From the NCBI RefSeq assembly GCF_016888445.1, contig NZ_JAFEKF010000005.1, positions 1 through 64,000 on the forward strand: DNA of 64,000 nt. The letters are read 5' to 3'. The number at the start of each line of letters is the position of its first letter. The stretch's first letter is position 1. This document shows positions 37,177-47,123 of the stretch, one piece after another. The DNA is from Marinomonas ostreistagni. Its GTDB lineage: Bacteria; Pseudomonadota; Gammaproteobacteria; Pseudomonadales; Marinomonadaceae. A program made the position numbers and the translations under genes. The notes under the pieces are model-generated. The model saw nothing but the letters and a program-made list of their open reading frames with translations, ran no database searches and was not told where the DNA came from.

Positions 37177-38187
37177 TCAGTCTTCCTCCACCAAGTACGA
37201 CAACAAATTCTGTAAGACGGGTAAAGAGTCTTCGGTAAAGAGCAACATTAAGTCACAGTTGATCTGATAATTATCCACTTCGTAGACGATTTCCACGGCG
37301 AGCGTACGCTTCCATTTGGCCCGCTTAACATTGATCAGATCAGACACTTTTATATGCTGTCCAAGCACCACAGGATGACTGTAGCTAAAGTCGATATTGA
37401 GCTGATCACCTAGAGCTTTTATAAACGGACCGATCAAGACCGATGAAATGTCCATCTGTAGCTCTACTTCTAAACCACTATCGATGTCTTCGGTCACATT
37501 GAGGAGTTTCGCCATGTCTGGGAAGCTCGAATCCGAAAAGATCAGTAGCGCTTCCATTGCAATGCCTGCGCCAACAAAACCTTGCGATACGGCTGAACAA
37601 CGATCGTTATTCATGGCACCGTAGGTGAGCGCCATCTGTAATTCGCTCACTTCAAGAATGTTCACCTTTGGCACTGGCAACTTCACAAACACGTTCAACA
37701 TGTCCGCCAGCACACTGGCAGCACGCCCCATGGCCACGTTGGATACTTCTTGTAAGCATTGATTAAGACTGAAGTCTTCGGCGGCGTCTTTTTCTACTAC
37801 AAGGCCGGAATCGCCATCTTTGCTTAACAGCTGATGTTGTGCGAGCACCTGTGCTAACTGTTCGCCGTCTACTGGCTTCTTAAGGAACTCCACCGCACCA
37901 AGGGCTTTCACTCGTGCGATGGCTTGTGCTTGCACGTCGCCCGACACCACGATGACCTGTGGCACATCTGTTAATGATTGCAATGCTTCTAAGGTCTGAT
38001 AGCCGTCCATGACCGGCATATTAAGATCCAAAAACAGCACATCCACTGTACCTGCTTTGATGAACTCAACTGCCTCTTGGCCATTCGTCGCAAACTCGAC
38101 CTGAGCATCCCATTCGCTAGGAAGAACTCGCGCCAGCTGCTTGCGGGCAATACCGGAGTCATCACATATTAGAATTTTCTTACTCAT
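37177..38187 (-). CDS. Response regulator with C-terminal CheC-like domain
   Basis: This 336-residue protein has an N-terminal receiver (ILICDDSGIARKQL, phospho-acceptor Asp in LFLDLNMPVMDG, Thr/Ser VVSGD and Lys in FLKKPVDG) and, from about residue 145, a CheC/CheX-like domain with the phosphatase helix CLQEVSNVAMGRAASVLADM carrying Glu and Asn. The second CheC helix lacks a clear E..N pair. Proteins of this type may dephosphorylate their own or other receivers. The start at 38187 gives the receiver N-terminus. Tightly coupled with the PAS-GGDEF gene, so it probably serves the same pathway. Confidence 0.88.
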   Translation of the reverse strand: MSKKILICDDSGIARKQLARVLPSEWDAQVEFATNGQEAVEFIKAGTVDVLFLDLNMPVMDGYQTLEALQSLTDVPQVIVVSGDVQAQAIARVKALGAVEFLKKPVDGEQLAQVLAQHQLLSKDGDSGLVVEKDAAEDFSLNQCLQEVSNVAMGRAASVLADMLNVFVKLPVPKVNILEVSELQMALTYGAMNNDRCSAVSQGFVGAGIAMEALLIFSDSSFPDMAKLLNVTEDIDSGLEVELQMDISSVLIGPFIKALGDQLNIDFSYSHPVVLGQHIKVSDLINVKRAKWKRTLAVEIVYEVDNYQINCDLMLLFTEDSLPVLQNLLSYLVEED

Positions 38188-38281
38188 TTGGATCTCGTTA
38201 AAAAGGAATGGCGGAAATACCATTTAATAATGAAGAAGAAAATAGTAGCGTTTTTGATCAATGAATGACAACACTTAGACG

Positions 38282-39457
38282 CTAAGCAAAGGATAATAGC
38301 GCCTCGGTGACACGCTGCTCATCGTATCGATCTGGCTTTTCTTCACGCAGTGGCGCACGCACCACTTGTACTCCCCACTGCTGTAGCTGAGCTTCGTCTA
38401 CAGGCCCATAGTCATAACCGTCATCCAACAACACCCAATTAAGTACCGCAGAGGTTTTATTGCGCTCAGGGTGTTGCAGCATCAGTGTTAGCAGATAGCG
38501 AATTCGCGCCATCAAAGGCCAGCCCAACTGCTCTGGATCAGTGCCTAAGTTGGGCAAATAGACTTTTGGATTAGGATTCGCCTGCACCGCTTGGGCCACA
38601 CCATCGACCAGCAAGTTGGCGACGATACTGGTAAAAAAACTACCTGGAGCATAGCAGATTAAATCTGCCTGACCGATCTGCTGGCGTCGATCTTCTGGCA
38701 AGGCCACCTTCACCGGCCGGTAACGATCTAAGCCATCATTTAGCCAAATAGCCTCGATCGGCACCGTAAGTTCGGCGTTTTCCTTACCGGTAATTAAGTG
38801 CTGCCCCAGCACTTGTTCGCCACTCTCTAAGCGCACGCCCAAGTGATAATCGCCGTTGGCGATGGTGGTTACTTGGCCCAAGGTTTTAACCAAGCGTGAG
38901 AACAAAAACGTAATGGGGTCGAGCAAATGCTGATGACTGAGATACCCTCCCGCAATAATCAGATTGCCAATGCTGGCACCGCGCAAGTCGAATTGCACTG
39001 GCAATTGCTGCTGCAACAGTGCAAGCGGCGTCTGAATAAGCGTTTTCATCGGCGCCACAATGGGCTGCATCAGCGGATGGCTACCTGCGGCCAAAGCGGC
39101 TAACTCATCTGCTAAGGCTTCTGGCGAACCATCGTGACTGAGTCGATAACTAAATAAATCGTAGATATTAGGTTGGCCTAACACGGTTTCATCCGCTAGC
39201 GCCATGATGCGACTGCGCAAGTCGCCTACCGCAGGCATATCAAACGCCGAACGCAGTTTCGCTGAACTGCCACCGGAGTCAAACGGCGTCACCATGTGAA
39301 TAGAGTGATGGGTATAACCTTTCAGACAGCGGGCAATCTTATTCAGCGCCGAGCCGCCACTGAAGAATAAAATAGAGGGCGCCAGTTCCGGCAAACTCTT
39401 ATAACGGTGTACCCGCACCATATCTGGCACAACCAACCGTCTTGAAACATTAGACAT
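38282..39457 (-). CDS. CofD/YvcK-like protein
   Basis: This 391-residue protein has the CofD/YvcK fold signatures: ILFFSGGSALNKIARCL (in place of the GGGTG loop), VTPFDSGGSSAKLRSAF, MPAVGDLRSRIMALAD, RGASIGNLIIAGG and CYAPGSFFTSIVANLLV. YvcK binds UDP-sugars and influences carbon flow and cell wall; CofD is a phospholactate transferase. The N-terminal loop differs from both, so neither function can be assigned. It lies 37 bases after the membrane cyclase gene and within the signalling run, which is unusual company for this family. Confidence 0.85.
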   Translation of the reverse strand: MSNVSRRLVVPDMVRVHRYKSLPELAPSILFFSGGSALNKIARCLKGYTHHSIHMVTPFDSGGSSAKLRSAFDMPAVGDLRSRIMALADETVLGQPNIYDLFSYRLSHDGSPEALADELAALAAGSHPLMQPIVAPMKTLIQTPLALLQQQLPVQFDLRGASIGNLIIAGGYLSHQHLLDPITFLFSRLVKTLGQVTTIANGDYHLGVRLESGEQVLGQHLITGKENAELTVPIEAIWLNDGLDRYRPVKVALPEDRRQQIGQADLICYAPGSFFTSIVANLLVDGVAQAVQANPNPKVYLPNLGTDPEQLGWPLMARIRYLLTLMLQHPERNKTSAVLNWVLLDDGYDYGPVDEAQLQQWGVQVVRAPLREEKPDRYDEQRVTEALLSFA

Positions 39458-39494
39458 GGTTAGACTTCTACTTTTATCCCTAAGATCTTAGATA

Positions 39495-41432
39495 CTAGGC
39501 CGCCTGCTTGTTTAACAACACACAGTTACGCCCACAATGCTTAGCTTTATATAGACTTTTATCGGCTTGATCAAATATGTTCAGCAGCGCTTCACTGCTG
39601 TCACAAGAGACACTCACACCACAACTTAAGCTTAAGAACTGATGTGGTGAAGTCGGATGTGGCACTTCTTGTGCGTACACATCTTCAATGATGGTCTGGG
39701 CAATATTCACCGCTAATTCCGCTTCCGTCGCGGGCAAAAGCACCACAAACTCTTCGCCACCATAGCGAATGGCTAAGCCATTTGTCGGCGTATTACGCTG
39801 GATCACATTAGCCACCATCTGTAACACCTTATCTCCTTGTAGATGCCCCAAGCGGTCGTTATAGCCTTTGAAGTGATCAACATCAAACAGCAACACAGCC
39901 ATAGGCTGCTGTGCATTAGCGTCATACAAGGTAACTTGGCGATCAAACATTTTTCGATTAAACAACCGAGTCAGCGGATCGATATACGCTTCGCTTTCTA
40001 CTTCGATTAAAGTCTTCTCGTACTGCTGCGCCGCCTGCACACGCTCGGTTGCGTCGATAAAGCTCACCAGCAAGGACGCCTGACCGTTCCAATAAATCGC
40101 ATCGAGCGTAATGTCGTACCAACGCTGATGCAGCCGATCAAAATATGCCTCAGGCAGCTGCTTGATCTGCCCCGCCTCAGCAATCCGTAGCTGCTCTATC
40201 AAGGTTTGCGGAAAGTCCTCTACCGCAGACAAGTTATGCTCTAAAAAGATCTGCCGCAGTGATTCGCTACAATACAGTAAATGCTCATGATCCATCACCG
40301 CGACCTTCATCTGCGAGTGCTTAATAACCGTTTGCAACTGCTGACTGGTCAATGCAATTTGCTGCTGTTGTTGATGAATAGTGGACAAATATTGTTGCAA
40401 TTGTTTGACCAAAGCGCCCACTTCATTGCGCTCATCAAAATGATCCAAGTCTTGACTAGTAATGTTTTTTTGGCGGCTAACCAACCCGTGAAGCGCCTGT
40501 AAGCGTTTAAACAATTGCTTGTGCAAAAATACAATCAATAGCAGTGCAATGATCAACTGCAGCACCAAGATGGCGACTAAAAATTGTGCAAACAAGGTCG
40601 CCTGTTCAGACGTACGCCGTGCTTGCTCAACAATATCATCTTGCATATCGTCATAAACACGCTGGCCAAAGTCCACCACATTGCCAAGTAGAATACGGTT
40701 TTGCGTATCCAAACCGTGCATTTCTGCGCGATATTGCGCGCGCTGCTCAAGCGCACCCGCCACGCCATCCTCCCCTAAAATTACCAATCGCAAATACACA
40801 TGCGTTGGCACAGCCTTGGCGGCAAACGGCGCCATAGTTGTTTCGATGGTGGATATGATTTGGCTTTCTGCATAATGTGTGTCTGCGGTGAGCAACTGGC
40901 TTAAATTAATCAATAGAATATTAAGCTTGGCCAAATCCTCAGGCTTGTCTTGCGCACCGACGATCGCGCCAGTGGTCAAGCGAATCGCTTGGGCAAGCTT
41001 CTCTCCTAGCTGATGTTCCGCTTGATCCAAATGATCCTTAGCAATGGAAATGCGCGCCATACTGGGGACCACAGAAGCGACGATTTGTTTTAAGGCCTGG
41101 ACTTGCTCTCCTTCACCAAGTGCATCGAGCCCTAGTTTTACCTGATTCGCTTGCCGCGTCACTTGCGCCATTAAAATACGACTGTGCGCAGGGGATTCGC
41201 TGCGCGACAGCATGCTCGACAAATTCGCTAAGCGGGTAATCCCCAATTGGGTTTCATTGAGTACTCTTAACGTTGGCAGCTTTTGTTCGGCTTGCGCTTT
41301 TACCGCGTTATTTAACGCGCCAAAGTAGTACAAAGATAAGCCACCCGATGCTTCGAGCAATAACACAATCAGCAAAATCACCAAACTGATGCGCACGCGC
41401 AAGCTATGAAACCACTTTGTTTTTCGACTCAT
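39495..41432 (-). CDS. Membrane diguanylate cyclase with TorS-like periplasmic sensor
   Basis: This 645-residue protein has a transmembrane helix at about 12-35, a helical periplasmic domain (about 36-285) that resembles the TorS/chemoreceptor four-helix type, a second helix at about 287-310, a HAMP-like linker, a PAS-like region (about 375-480) and a GGDEF domain with EAYIDPLTRLFNRKMFD, LLFDVDHFKGYNDRLGHLQGD and RYGGEEF. No RxxD I-site is present before GGEEF. The ATG overlaps the stop of the UshA-like gene by four bases, so these two proteins are likely made in step and may interact in the periplasm, as TorS does with TorT (inference). Confidence 0.9.
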   Translation of the reverse strand: MSRKTKWFHSLRVRISLVILLIVLLLEASGGLSLYYFGALNNAVKAQAEQKLPTLRVLNETQLGITRLANLSSMLSRSESPAHSRILMAQVTRQANQVKLGLDALGEGEQVQALKQIVASVVPSMARISIAKDHLDQAEHQLGEKLAQAIRLTTGAIVGAQDKPEDLAKLNILLINLSQLLTADTHYAESQIISTIETTMAPFAAKAVPTHVYLRLVILGEDGVAGALEQRAQYRAEMHGLDTQNRILLGNVVDFGQRVYDDMQDDIVEQARRTSEQATLFAQFLVAILVLQLIIALLLIVFLHKQLFKRLQALHGLVSRQKNITSQDLDHFDERNEVGALVKQLQQYLSTIHQQQQQIALTSQQLQTVIKHSQMKVAVMDHEHLLYCSESLRQIFLEHNLSAVEDFPQTLIEQLRIAEAGQIKQLPEAYFDRLHQRWYDITLDAIYWNGQASLLVSFIDATERVQAAQQYEKTLIEVESEAYIDPLTRLFNRKMFDRQVTLYDANAQQPMAVLLFDVDHFKGYNDRLGHLQGDKVLQMVANVIQRNTPTNGLAIRYGGEEFVVLLPATEAELAVNIAQTIIEDVYAQEVPHPTSPHQFLSLSCGVSVSCDSSEALLNIFDQADKSLYKAKHCGRNCVLLNKQAA

Positions 41433-42904
41433 AAGTTACTCGGTACAAGATGGGACGCTGGTGACACAGGAATAATGCGGCCCTCGATTGCTGGTGTGAC
41501 GCTTGGCCTATTGGCTAAGTAATCCGACACGATATTCCAAATCAGTCGCTGCTGACTCGCCTCATTAAGATAAGCTTGCGCCTGATCAAATTGATAGTCA
41601 TCACCGCCACGCAACATATAATCCGAAACAGCTAAGCGATAGACGCGATCGTCCAGCGGATGACCTTTTGCGTCCGTCAGCGTCACAATACGCTGCCCAA
41701 CTGGCCGACTCGAATCATAATGATAAATTAGCCCTGAGACCTGCAAAAAACGCCCATCTAAAGCAGCCACCTTAGACACGCCATGTTCGAGCATTTGCTT
41801 AAGCTGGCTTAACGTAATATCCACCACATGAATCCTACCGCCAAACGGTAGTTCTTTTTGTATATCACGGCGCGTCAGCTGATAGCCAGCAGGGTAAGAG
41901 CGATCGCCACGAAAACTGCCGCCACCTAACGCCGCAAAATCAGCATGGCCGTAATCCCGCACCGCATCTAACACCAAATTCGCCCAGCTGGACTCGCCGC
42001 TACGTAGCGTCGTTCGATAAGAATCCATGGGCGCAGACAAGGTAGTGATAGGCTGTTCTAACACGACATTTAATTGGCTGGTATAACGGGCAATGACCGC
42101 TTCTAACGAACGCAAAGGTGGCTCATCCGCGGTCTTTACAATGCTGCCAGAGACTTGCTGATCACTAAAATCAAGCGCGACCATCTCATCGTCTATGCCG
42201 CCAGAGCGAATCACTAACGGCTGCTGAGACACGATTGTATCTGGGCCTTCATAGGTGATGAGCACCACATCAATACCTTTTAGCTTTGCTAGTGGTACTT
42301 GTTCAAGGTAATCGGCCTCCGTCACCAATACGGTAAAGTCCGCCCCTTGAGATTTGAGCCCAGCGGCCAATCCATTGAGGTGTTCTGCGCTTTGCTTAAC
42401 CCTTGCTTGATCAAACAAATAGGTCGAGTTTATCGAATCAGACACCGCTGACAGTATGCCGATCCGATATCGGCCAAGGGGCATCAAAAGGTGTGTTAAC
42501 ACGCCTGCTACGGGTTTATTGGTGCGTTTATCCCTAAGGTTTGAAAGCACCATTGGAAAGGCGGACTGACCACTTAACAAGGTTACCTGATCAATACCGT
42601 AGTTAAATTCACGTCGATTTAGCGCCAGCACATCCACAGACATTTCATTAAAAATCGCCACTAAATGCGCGCCGTGATCGTAAACAGATAATGGATTAGG
42701 TGACAGGCTATCGCCACCATGCAGTAGCTTCACTGCCTCGTCCTGCTGCTTCAAACGTGCCACGTAATTCGCCATTTTAGCCAACGAGTAACCATTATCT
42801 TGTGGGTAAAGCTCTGGCGTATTAGACGTAAACAGCAAGGTTTCAGCACTTACTGGCCATGCTACTAATACCAGCATAAAGCGTAGCCATGTTTTCAACC
42901 GCAT
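41429..42904 (-). CDS. Periplasmic UshA/5'-nucleotidase-like protein lacking metal ligands
   Basis: This 491-residue protein has a signal peptide (MRLKTWLRFMLVLVAWPVSA) and the two-domain layout of UshA. In the metallophosphatase half nearly all ligands are changed: the DxH start reads SNTPELYP, GNHEFD is NRREFN, the THxG-like His is Glu (LVTEAD), and the GHxH pair is absent (ITYEGPD). Only the GGD Asp remains (HGGDSLSP). The C-terminal nucleotide-binding half keeps GGGSFRGD, ELPFGGRI and RGGDDYQF. So it is probably a non-catalytic nucleotide or related ligand binder. AGGAG lies eight bases before the ATG at 42904. It sits between a sensor kinase and a cyclase, with ATGA overlap to the latter. 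Confidence 0.87.
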   Translation of the reverse strand: MRLKTWLRFMLVLVAWPVSAETLLFTSNTPELYPQDNGYSLAKMANYVARLKQQDEAVKLLHGGDSLSPNPLSVYDHGAHLVAIFNEMSVDVLALNRREFNYGIDQVTLLSGQSAFPMVLSNLRDKRTNKPVAGVLTHLLMPLGRYRIGILSAVSDSINSTYLFDQARVKQSAEHLNGLAAGLKSQGADFTVLVTEADYLEQVPLAKLKGIDVVLITYEGPDTIVSQQPLVIRSGGIDDEMVALDFSDQQVSGSIVKTADEPPLRSLEAVIARYTSQLNVVLEQPITTLSAPMDSYRTTLRSGESSWANLVLDAVRDYGHADFAALGGGSFRGDRSYPAGYQLTRRDIQKELPFGGRIHVVDITLSQLKQMLEHGVSKVAALDGRFLQVSGLIYHYDSSRPVGQRIVTLTDAKGHPLDDRVYRLAVSDYMLRGGDDYQFDQAQAYLNEASQQRLIWNIVSDYLANRPSVTPAIEGRIIPVSPASHLVPSNL

Positions 42905-42950
42905 TGAAACAGCTCCTGTGGCGACATCCGAGACGCTACGGAACGCCATG

Positions 42951-45900
42951 TTACTGCGCTAACCATTGCTTGAGCACTTCCTCTAAACGTGGTTTGGTCA
43001 CGGGTTTGGCCACATGATCATTCATCCCTGCGGCATAGCACAGTTCATCATCGCCCTTCATGGCATTAGCGCTCAAAGCGATAATTGGCACCGTCGCAGG
43101 TGTGGCCGAATCGGCACCCAACAAGCGCACGTGTTCAGTGGCTTCATAACCATCCATCACCGGCATCTGACAATCCATAAAGATCAGATCGTAACGCTGT
43201 TGCTGCACCTGCTCTAAAGCCTCAGCGCCATTTTGAGCGACATCGACATCAACATCGAGCAATGCCAACATGCCTTTGGCAACAATTTGGTTAGTTAAAT
43301 TATCTTCCACCAGTAACACTTTCGGTTTCGATAAATGGCTTTGCTCAGCTGGCACACCAGCTGACGCGCCTAAGACTGTCGGTTGTGCATAAGCACTCTC
43401 TAACGCATTCAATAATGCGCGGCGATGCACAGGTTTGTATAGAGAGGCAACAACGTTATCTAGCTCGATTGTGCTGCCCTGTTCACATAGCAGCACAATC
43501 GGTATCGCTAAGTCTCGTAAACGCTGCGCCTGATCTGGCTGCGCTAACAGCGCTTGATCGACTAACAACAGCTGAGCGTTGGCTAGCGACTCTGCGTTCA
43601 CATTGATTAAATGCTGCCATTGAATGTTTAAGCTCACACAGATGGCTTGCAAATAGGGCACATCGGCATCGTCTTGGCTGATCAAGACAATCTCAGTTAA
43701 CGCCTCTGCTGCCTTTGGCAACTGTAACGGCGCCTGCTTGGTTAGCGTCACAGGTAAACGAATCCAAAAGGTCGATCCCTGCCCTAACTGGCTCTCTACA
43801 CCGATCTCACCCCCCATGGCCTCGACCAACTCCTTACTGATCGCCAAGCCTAACCCTGTGCCCCCATAACGTCGCGTGGTGGACGTATCAGCTTGTTTAA
43901 AACGTTGGAATAAACGGCTTTGCAGACCTTCAGAAATACCAATACCAGTATCCTGTACCGCTACCAGTAAGTGTGTTTGCCCTGCATCCGCTTCCAAACG
44001 AGCGCTTAAAGACACCGCATCTCCAGCTTCACTGAATTTAATGGCATTGCCTAGCAAGTTCAAAATGACTTGGCGCAGACGCAGACGGTCACCCTCAAGC
44101 AATACTTCTGGCAACAAGGTTTGCGGAGCAAAGAAACGCACTTCTCGCTCTTGTGCCTTAACTCGCATTAGGCTGGACACATCTTCGAGCAAGTCCTGCA
44201 CATTAAAATCGTGGTATTCAAGCTCCAGCTCGCCGGCTTCGATTTTGGACAAATCTAAAATATCATTCACCAAATCCAGCAACGCATCACCACTTTGCAG
44301 AGCCAAAGCGACGAGGTTCTTCTGCTCTGTGGCTAAGTTTTTCTCCTGCAACAGCGACATACTGCCCAACAAACCATTCAAAGGTGTACGAATCTCATGA
44401 CTCATATTGGCCAAAAAGCGGCTTTTGGCCAGATTGGCTTCTTGGGCACTTTCCGTGGCTTGGCGCAGCTGCTCACCGTAATCGCGTAAGGCAGCGTTGG
44501 CTTCAGACAACTCGCGGGTACGAGCCGTCACCTGACGTTCAATCTGTCCCGCATGACTAAACACCAAACTCAAAACCCAGCCCAATAAACCTGCGACGAA
44601 TAGCCCTGCCACCAATACGAAATGAGTGCCCCAAGGCTGCTCAATAAAACGCGTCGGGCTGACATGTATTAACTCCCAGTGATGAGCTCCGACAGGGATA
44701 ATCGTTCTCGCCATGACCGGAAAGGCTTGCGTCTCTAGCTTGGCAAACAGCGCCTCATCGACCAGTGTGGCATTGTCACTTGCTGCAATCACATAAGGGT
44801 CTTGGCCAGTGCGACGATCGACCAAGTAGACTTCCGTGGTGCCATCACGATGTCGTCCTAGTACTCGTTCGGACAAATCACTAATGTCAAACAACGCCGT
44901 CGCCATAGCGGTCAGCTGCTGGCCTTTGTAAACCGGTAAAAATACTAGGATCGCTAGAGAATCTTGCACCAGACGTATAGCTGGCGTGGGGTACGCAGCA
45001 TTTAATCGGATCGCCTGATCAATCGTTTGACGGCGCAAGCTCTCGGAATAGACATCGTACCCCAGCGCTTTAAGGTTGGGCTCAGACGGATAAATAATGC
45101 CGACTGAAACATAGCGCGAATGCTCACCCGCAGGCACCAACTGCCCGTCGGCATTGCGTTGCATGATTTGGAAAGGACGCCCATACATATCGCTCATCAG
45201 TGCTTCATAGGATGGACGCTCATTTTCCAGCACCACATGATTCAGCGACAGTGCCTTGATAGCACGATCACGACGCAGCAAGTTTTCACTGTAATCGTAA
45301 AATTCGTAATCATAAATCTGCCCGCTGCCGCGAATATAACCCGCCATACCATAAAGAATATCGACCGAGTTTTTCACGCGTTCACTGAGCAAAGTGGAAT
45401 CCAGCTCGGCGCTATTATTAAAGGCTTGGCGCTGTTTGTTAAGCTCGAAATAGGCCGTAGAAGAGGAGATCAACGCCGTCGTCAGAGCAACAATGAAAAG
45501 TGCCGAAACTACGCGCCACGGATGATCGTAATACACCTTAAAACGCTTACGAAACAACACCACAAACCAAGGAACGGTGACGATCACCCCTACTGAATCA
45601 CCCAGCCACCAGCTGAGCCAATTTAACCCTGCTTGAGCATCAGGCAAGATATCAAAGTACAGCAGCACACTGGTACCGACACTAGCACTGACCAAACAGC
45701 CAAAGGGGCCTGCCAACAATAAGAAATATAAAACGTGACGGATGTTGTGAAATTCGATGGGGAAGCCAATAAAACGGCGTACTAAGGCATAACTGACAAA
45801 GGTTTGAATACTGGAGCCTAAGGCGATTAACGCTGGCACTAAAAAGACCAGTTGCTCGGTATTGCCATAGGTGATGCTAATGTTGACCAGCATGGAGCCA

Positions 45901-46076
45901 ATAAATACCCCAAGCACGGCACGGTAACCTGATAGCAAACAAGCGGCAATAGCCACACCAGAAGCGGGCCATATGACGGTCGCGTAGCCTGGCGGTACGG
46001 CAAATAATTGACCCAACCAGCCTGCAAAGAAATAGCCTAATGCCGTTACTAAAACTATCTTTGCTGATCGTGTCAT
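42951..46076 (-). CDS. MASE1-CHASE hybrid histidine kinase
   Basis: This 1041-residue inner-membrane sensor has eight or so N-terminal helices of MASE1 type ([17 protein letters not shown]), a periplasmic CHASE domain (about 225-490), a further helix, a coiled coil, the HisKA box [10 protein letters not shown], HATPase_c boxes ([25 protein letters not shown]), a degenerate receiver-like stretch and a full receiver at the C-terminus ([18 protein letters not shown], Lys in HVAKPV). No Hpt domain is present, so phosphate must pass to a separate Hpt protein. The ATG at 46076 follows AAGGTGA. It is the first gene of the signalling run. Confidence 0.92.
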   Translation of the reverse strand: MTRSAKIVLVTALGYFFAGWLGQLFAVPPGYATVIWPASGVAIAACLLSGYRAVLGVFIGSMLVNISITYGNTEQLVFLVPALIALGSSIQTFVSYALVRRFIGFPIEFHNIRHVLYFLLLAGPFGCLVSASVGTSVLLYFDILPDAQAGLNWLSWWLGDSVGVIVTVPWFVVLFRKRFKVYYDHPWRVVSALFIVALTTALISSSTAYFELNKQRQAFNNSAELDSTLLSERVKNSVDILYGMAGYIRGSGQIYDYEFYDYSENLLRRDRAIKALSLNHVVLENERPSYEALMSDMYGRPFQIMQRNADGQLVPAGEHSRYVSVGIIYPSEPNLKALGYDVYSESLRRQTIDQAIRLNAAYPTPAIRLVQDSLAILVFLPVYKGQQLTAMATALFDISDLSERVLGRHRDGTTEVYLVDRRTGQDPYVIAASDNATLVDEALFAKLETQAFPVMARTIIPVGAHHWELIHVSPTRFIEQPWGTHFVLVAGLFVAGLLGWVLSLVFSHAGQIERQVTARTRELSEANAALRDYGEQLRQATESAQEANLAKSRFLANMSHEIRTPLNGLLGSMSLLQEKNLATEQKNLVALALQSGDALLDLVNDILDLSKIEAGELELEYHDFNVQDLLEDVSSLMRVKAQEREVRFFAPQTLLPEVLLEGDRLRLRQVILNLLGNAIKFSEAGDAVSLSARLEADAGQTHLLVAVQDTGIGISEGLQSRLFQRFKQADTSTTRRYGGTGLGLAISKELVEAMGGEIGVESQLGQGSTFWIRLPVTLTKQAPLQLPKAAEALTEIVLISQDDADVPYLQAICVSLNIQWQHLINVNAESLANAQLLLVDQALLAQPDQAQRLRDLAIPIVLLCEQGSTIELDNVVASLYKPVHRRALLNALESAYAQPTVLGASAGVPAEQSHLSKPKVLLVEDNLTNQIVAKGMLALLDVDVDVAQNGAEALEQVQQQRYDLIFMDCQMPVMDGYEATEHVRLLGADSATPATVPIIALSANAMKGDDELCYAAGMNDHVAKPVTKPRLEEVLKQWLAQ

Positions 46077-46260
46077 TGTGCCGTCACCTTGAGTCCCATC
46101 GCCAGCCACTAGCGCCACAGGCAGCTAACCTGCAACCACTACTCGCTCGCCCTAATCCAATTAGATGTATCTACTTAAGCATTAGATAAAAATACACCAA
46201 AACGCGGCAACGAAATATATAAAGTTTAAAAAGTGTGCAGAATGAAACAATTAGACACAA

Positions 46261-46286
46261 AAAAGCCCCGCATTAAGCGAGGCTTC
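46261..46286 (-). terminator. Terminator of the tRNA-Phe pair
   Basis: AAGCC and CGC pair with GCG and GGCTT around ATTAA with small mismatched bulges. On the minus strand it is followed by TTTTTT. It starts 10 bases past the tRNA 3' end. Confidence 0.8.
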
Positions 46287-46295
46287 TTGTAGCAA

Positions 46296-46371
46296 TGGTG
46301 CCCAGAGGCGGAATCGAACCACCGACACGGGGATTTTCAATCCCCTGCTCTACCGACTGAGCTATCTGGGC
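46296..46371 (-). tRNA. tRNA-Phe (GAA), copy 2
   Basis: The 76-base minus-strand gene reads GCCCAGATAGCTCAGTCGG at its 5' end and ends in an encoded CCA. The anticodon loop TTGAAAA gives GAA (Phe), and GTTCGATTC is the T-loop. It is identical to the copy at 46441-46516. Confidence 0.97.
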
Positions 46372-46406
46372 AAACTGGCTAACGGTTAAGACACCGTAAT
46401 TCTTGC

Positions 46407-46435
46407 TAAAAAGCCAACATAGCGTTGGCTTTTAG
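46407..46435 (-). terminator. Terminator-like hairpin between the two tRNA-Phe genes
   Basis: AAAAGCCAAC and GTTGGCTTTT form a perfect 10-bp stem around five bases, followed by T's on the minus strand. It would cut off part of the transcripts before copy 2. Confidence 0.75.
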
Positions 46436-46440
46436 AATAA

Positions 46441-46516
46441 TGGTGCCCAGAGGCGGAATCGAACCACCGACACGGGGATTTTCAATCCCCTGCTCTACCG
46501 ACTGAGCTATCTGGGC
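46441..46516 (-). tRNA. tRNA-Phe (GAA), copy 1
   Basis: Same 76-base sequence and encoded CCA as copy 2. It is nearest the promoter at 46528-46555. Confidence 0.97.
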
Positions 46517-46527
46517 AAGTGCGGCGT

Positions 46528-46555
46528 ATTATAAACAAGCGTATCTAGTCGTCAA
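46528..46555 (-). promoter_or_regulatory. Promoter of the tRNA-Phe genes
   Basis: On the minus strand TTGACG and TATAAT are separated by 16 bases, a near-consensus sigma-70 promoter, followed by a GC-rich discriminator (ACGCCGCAC) typical of growth-rate controlled stable RNA genes. Confidence 0.85.
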
Positions 46556-46636
46556 TAGATTTTTTAATTTTTTTCGAGTTAAGTTAGTTAATTAGCCAGC
46601 TCTGGTATGATGGCTAGATGTCTAGGAGAAAGTGTC

Positions 46637-47116
46637 ATGCTGCATATTGTTTTGTATCAACCAGAGATTCCACCGAACACAGGTAACGTTATTCGCCTGT
46701 GTGCCAACACCGGTTTTCAGCTGCATTTGATTGAGCCTTTAGGCTTTGATCTGGATGAAAAAAAAGTCCGTCGTGCAGGCTTGGATTATCACGAGCTAGC
46801 TCGCGTCAAACGCTACCCAAACTGGGATACCTTTGTCAGCGACAATGAAGGCCAGCTTGGAACCATTTATGCTCTGACGACTAAAGGCAGCCGACCGCAC
46901 AGCGAAGCGCGATTTCAAGCCAACGACGTGCTTGTGTTCGGCCCCGAAACCCGTGGCCTACCACACGAATTTATTACCGCTCTGCCGCTAGAGCAGCGTT
47001 TGCGCTTGCCGATGCAGCCAGGCTCCCGTAGTTTAAATCTATCTAATACGGTTGCCGTCATGGTCTATGAATCGTGGCGCCAGCTAGGTTATGAGATGCC
47101 TGACATAGAGGGATAA
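46637..47116 (+). CDS. trmL: tRNA (cytidine/uridine-34-2'-O)-methyltransferase
   Basis: This 159-residue SPOUT enzyme methylates the wobble ribose of tRNA-Leu isoacceptors. Seen: [21 protein letters not shown] at the start, FGPETRGLP, and the knot sequence [22 protein letters not shown] with the SAM site. AGGAGAAA lies just before the ATG at 46637; the ten upstream codons are not part of the family. It lies beside the tRNA-Phe genes, which is probably coincidence. Confidence 0.93.
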   Translation: MLHIVLYQPEIPPNTGNVIRLCANTGFQLHLIEPLGFDLDEKKVRRAGLDYHELARVKRYPNWDTFVSDNEGQLGTIYALTTKGSRPHSEARFQANDVLVFGPETRGLPHEFITALPLEQRLRLPMQPGSRSLNLSNTVAVMVYESWRQLGYEMPDIEG

Positions 47117-47123
47117 CTGTCAC

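Noticed and set aside
45120..45596. 158-residue plus-strand open frame inside the hybrid kinase gene
   Set aside because: The minus-strand kinase is clear through this region, and the opposite frame has no ribosome site or recognisable domain.
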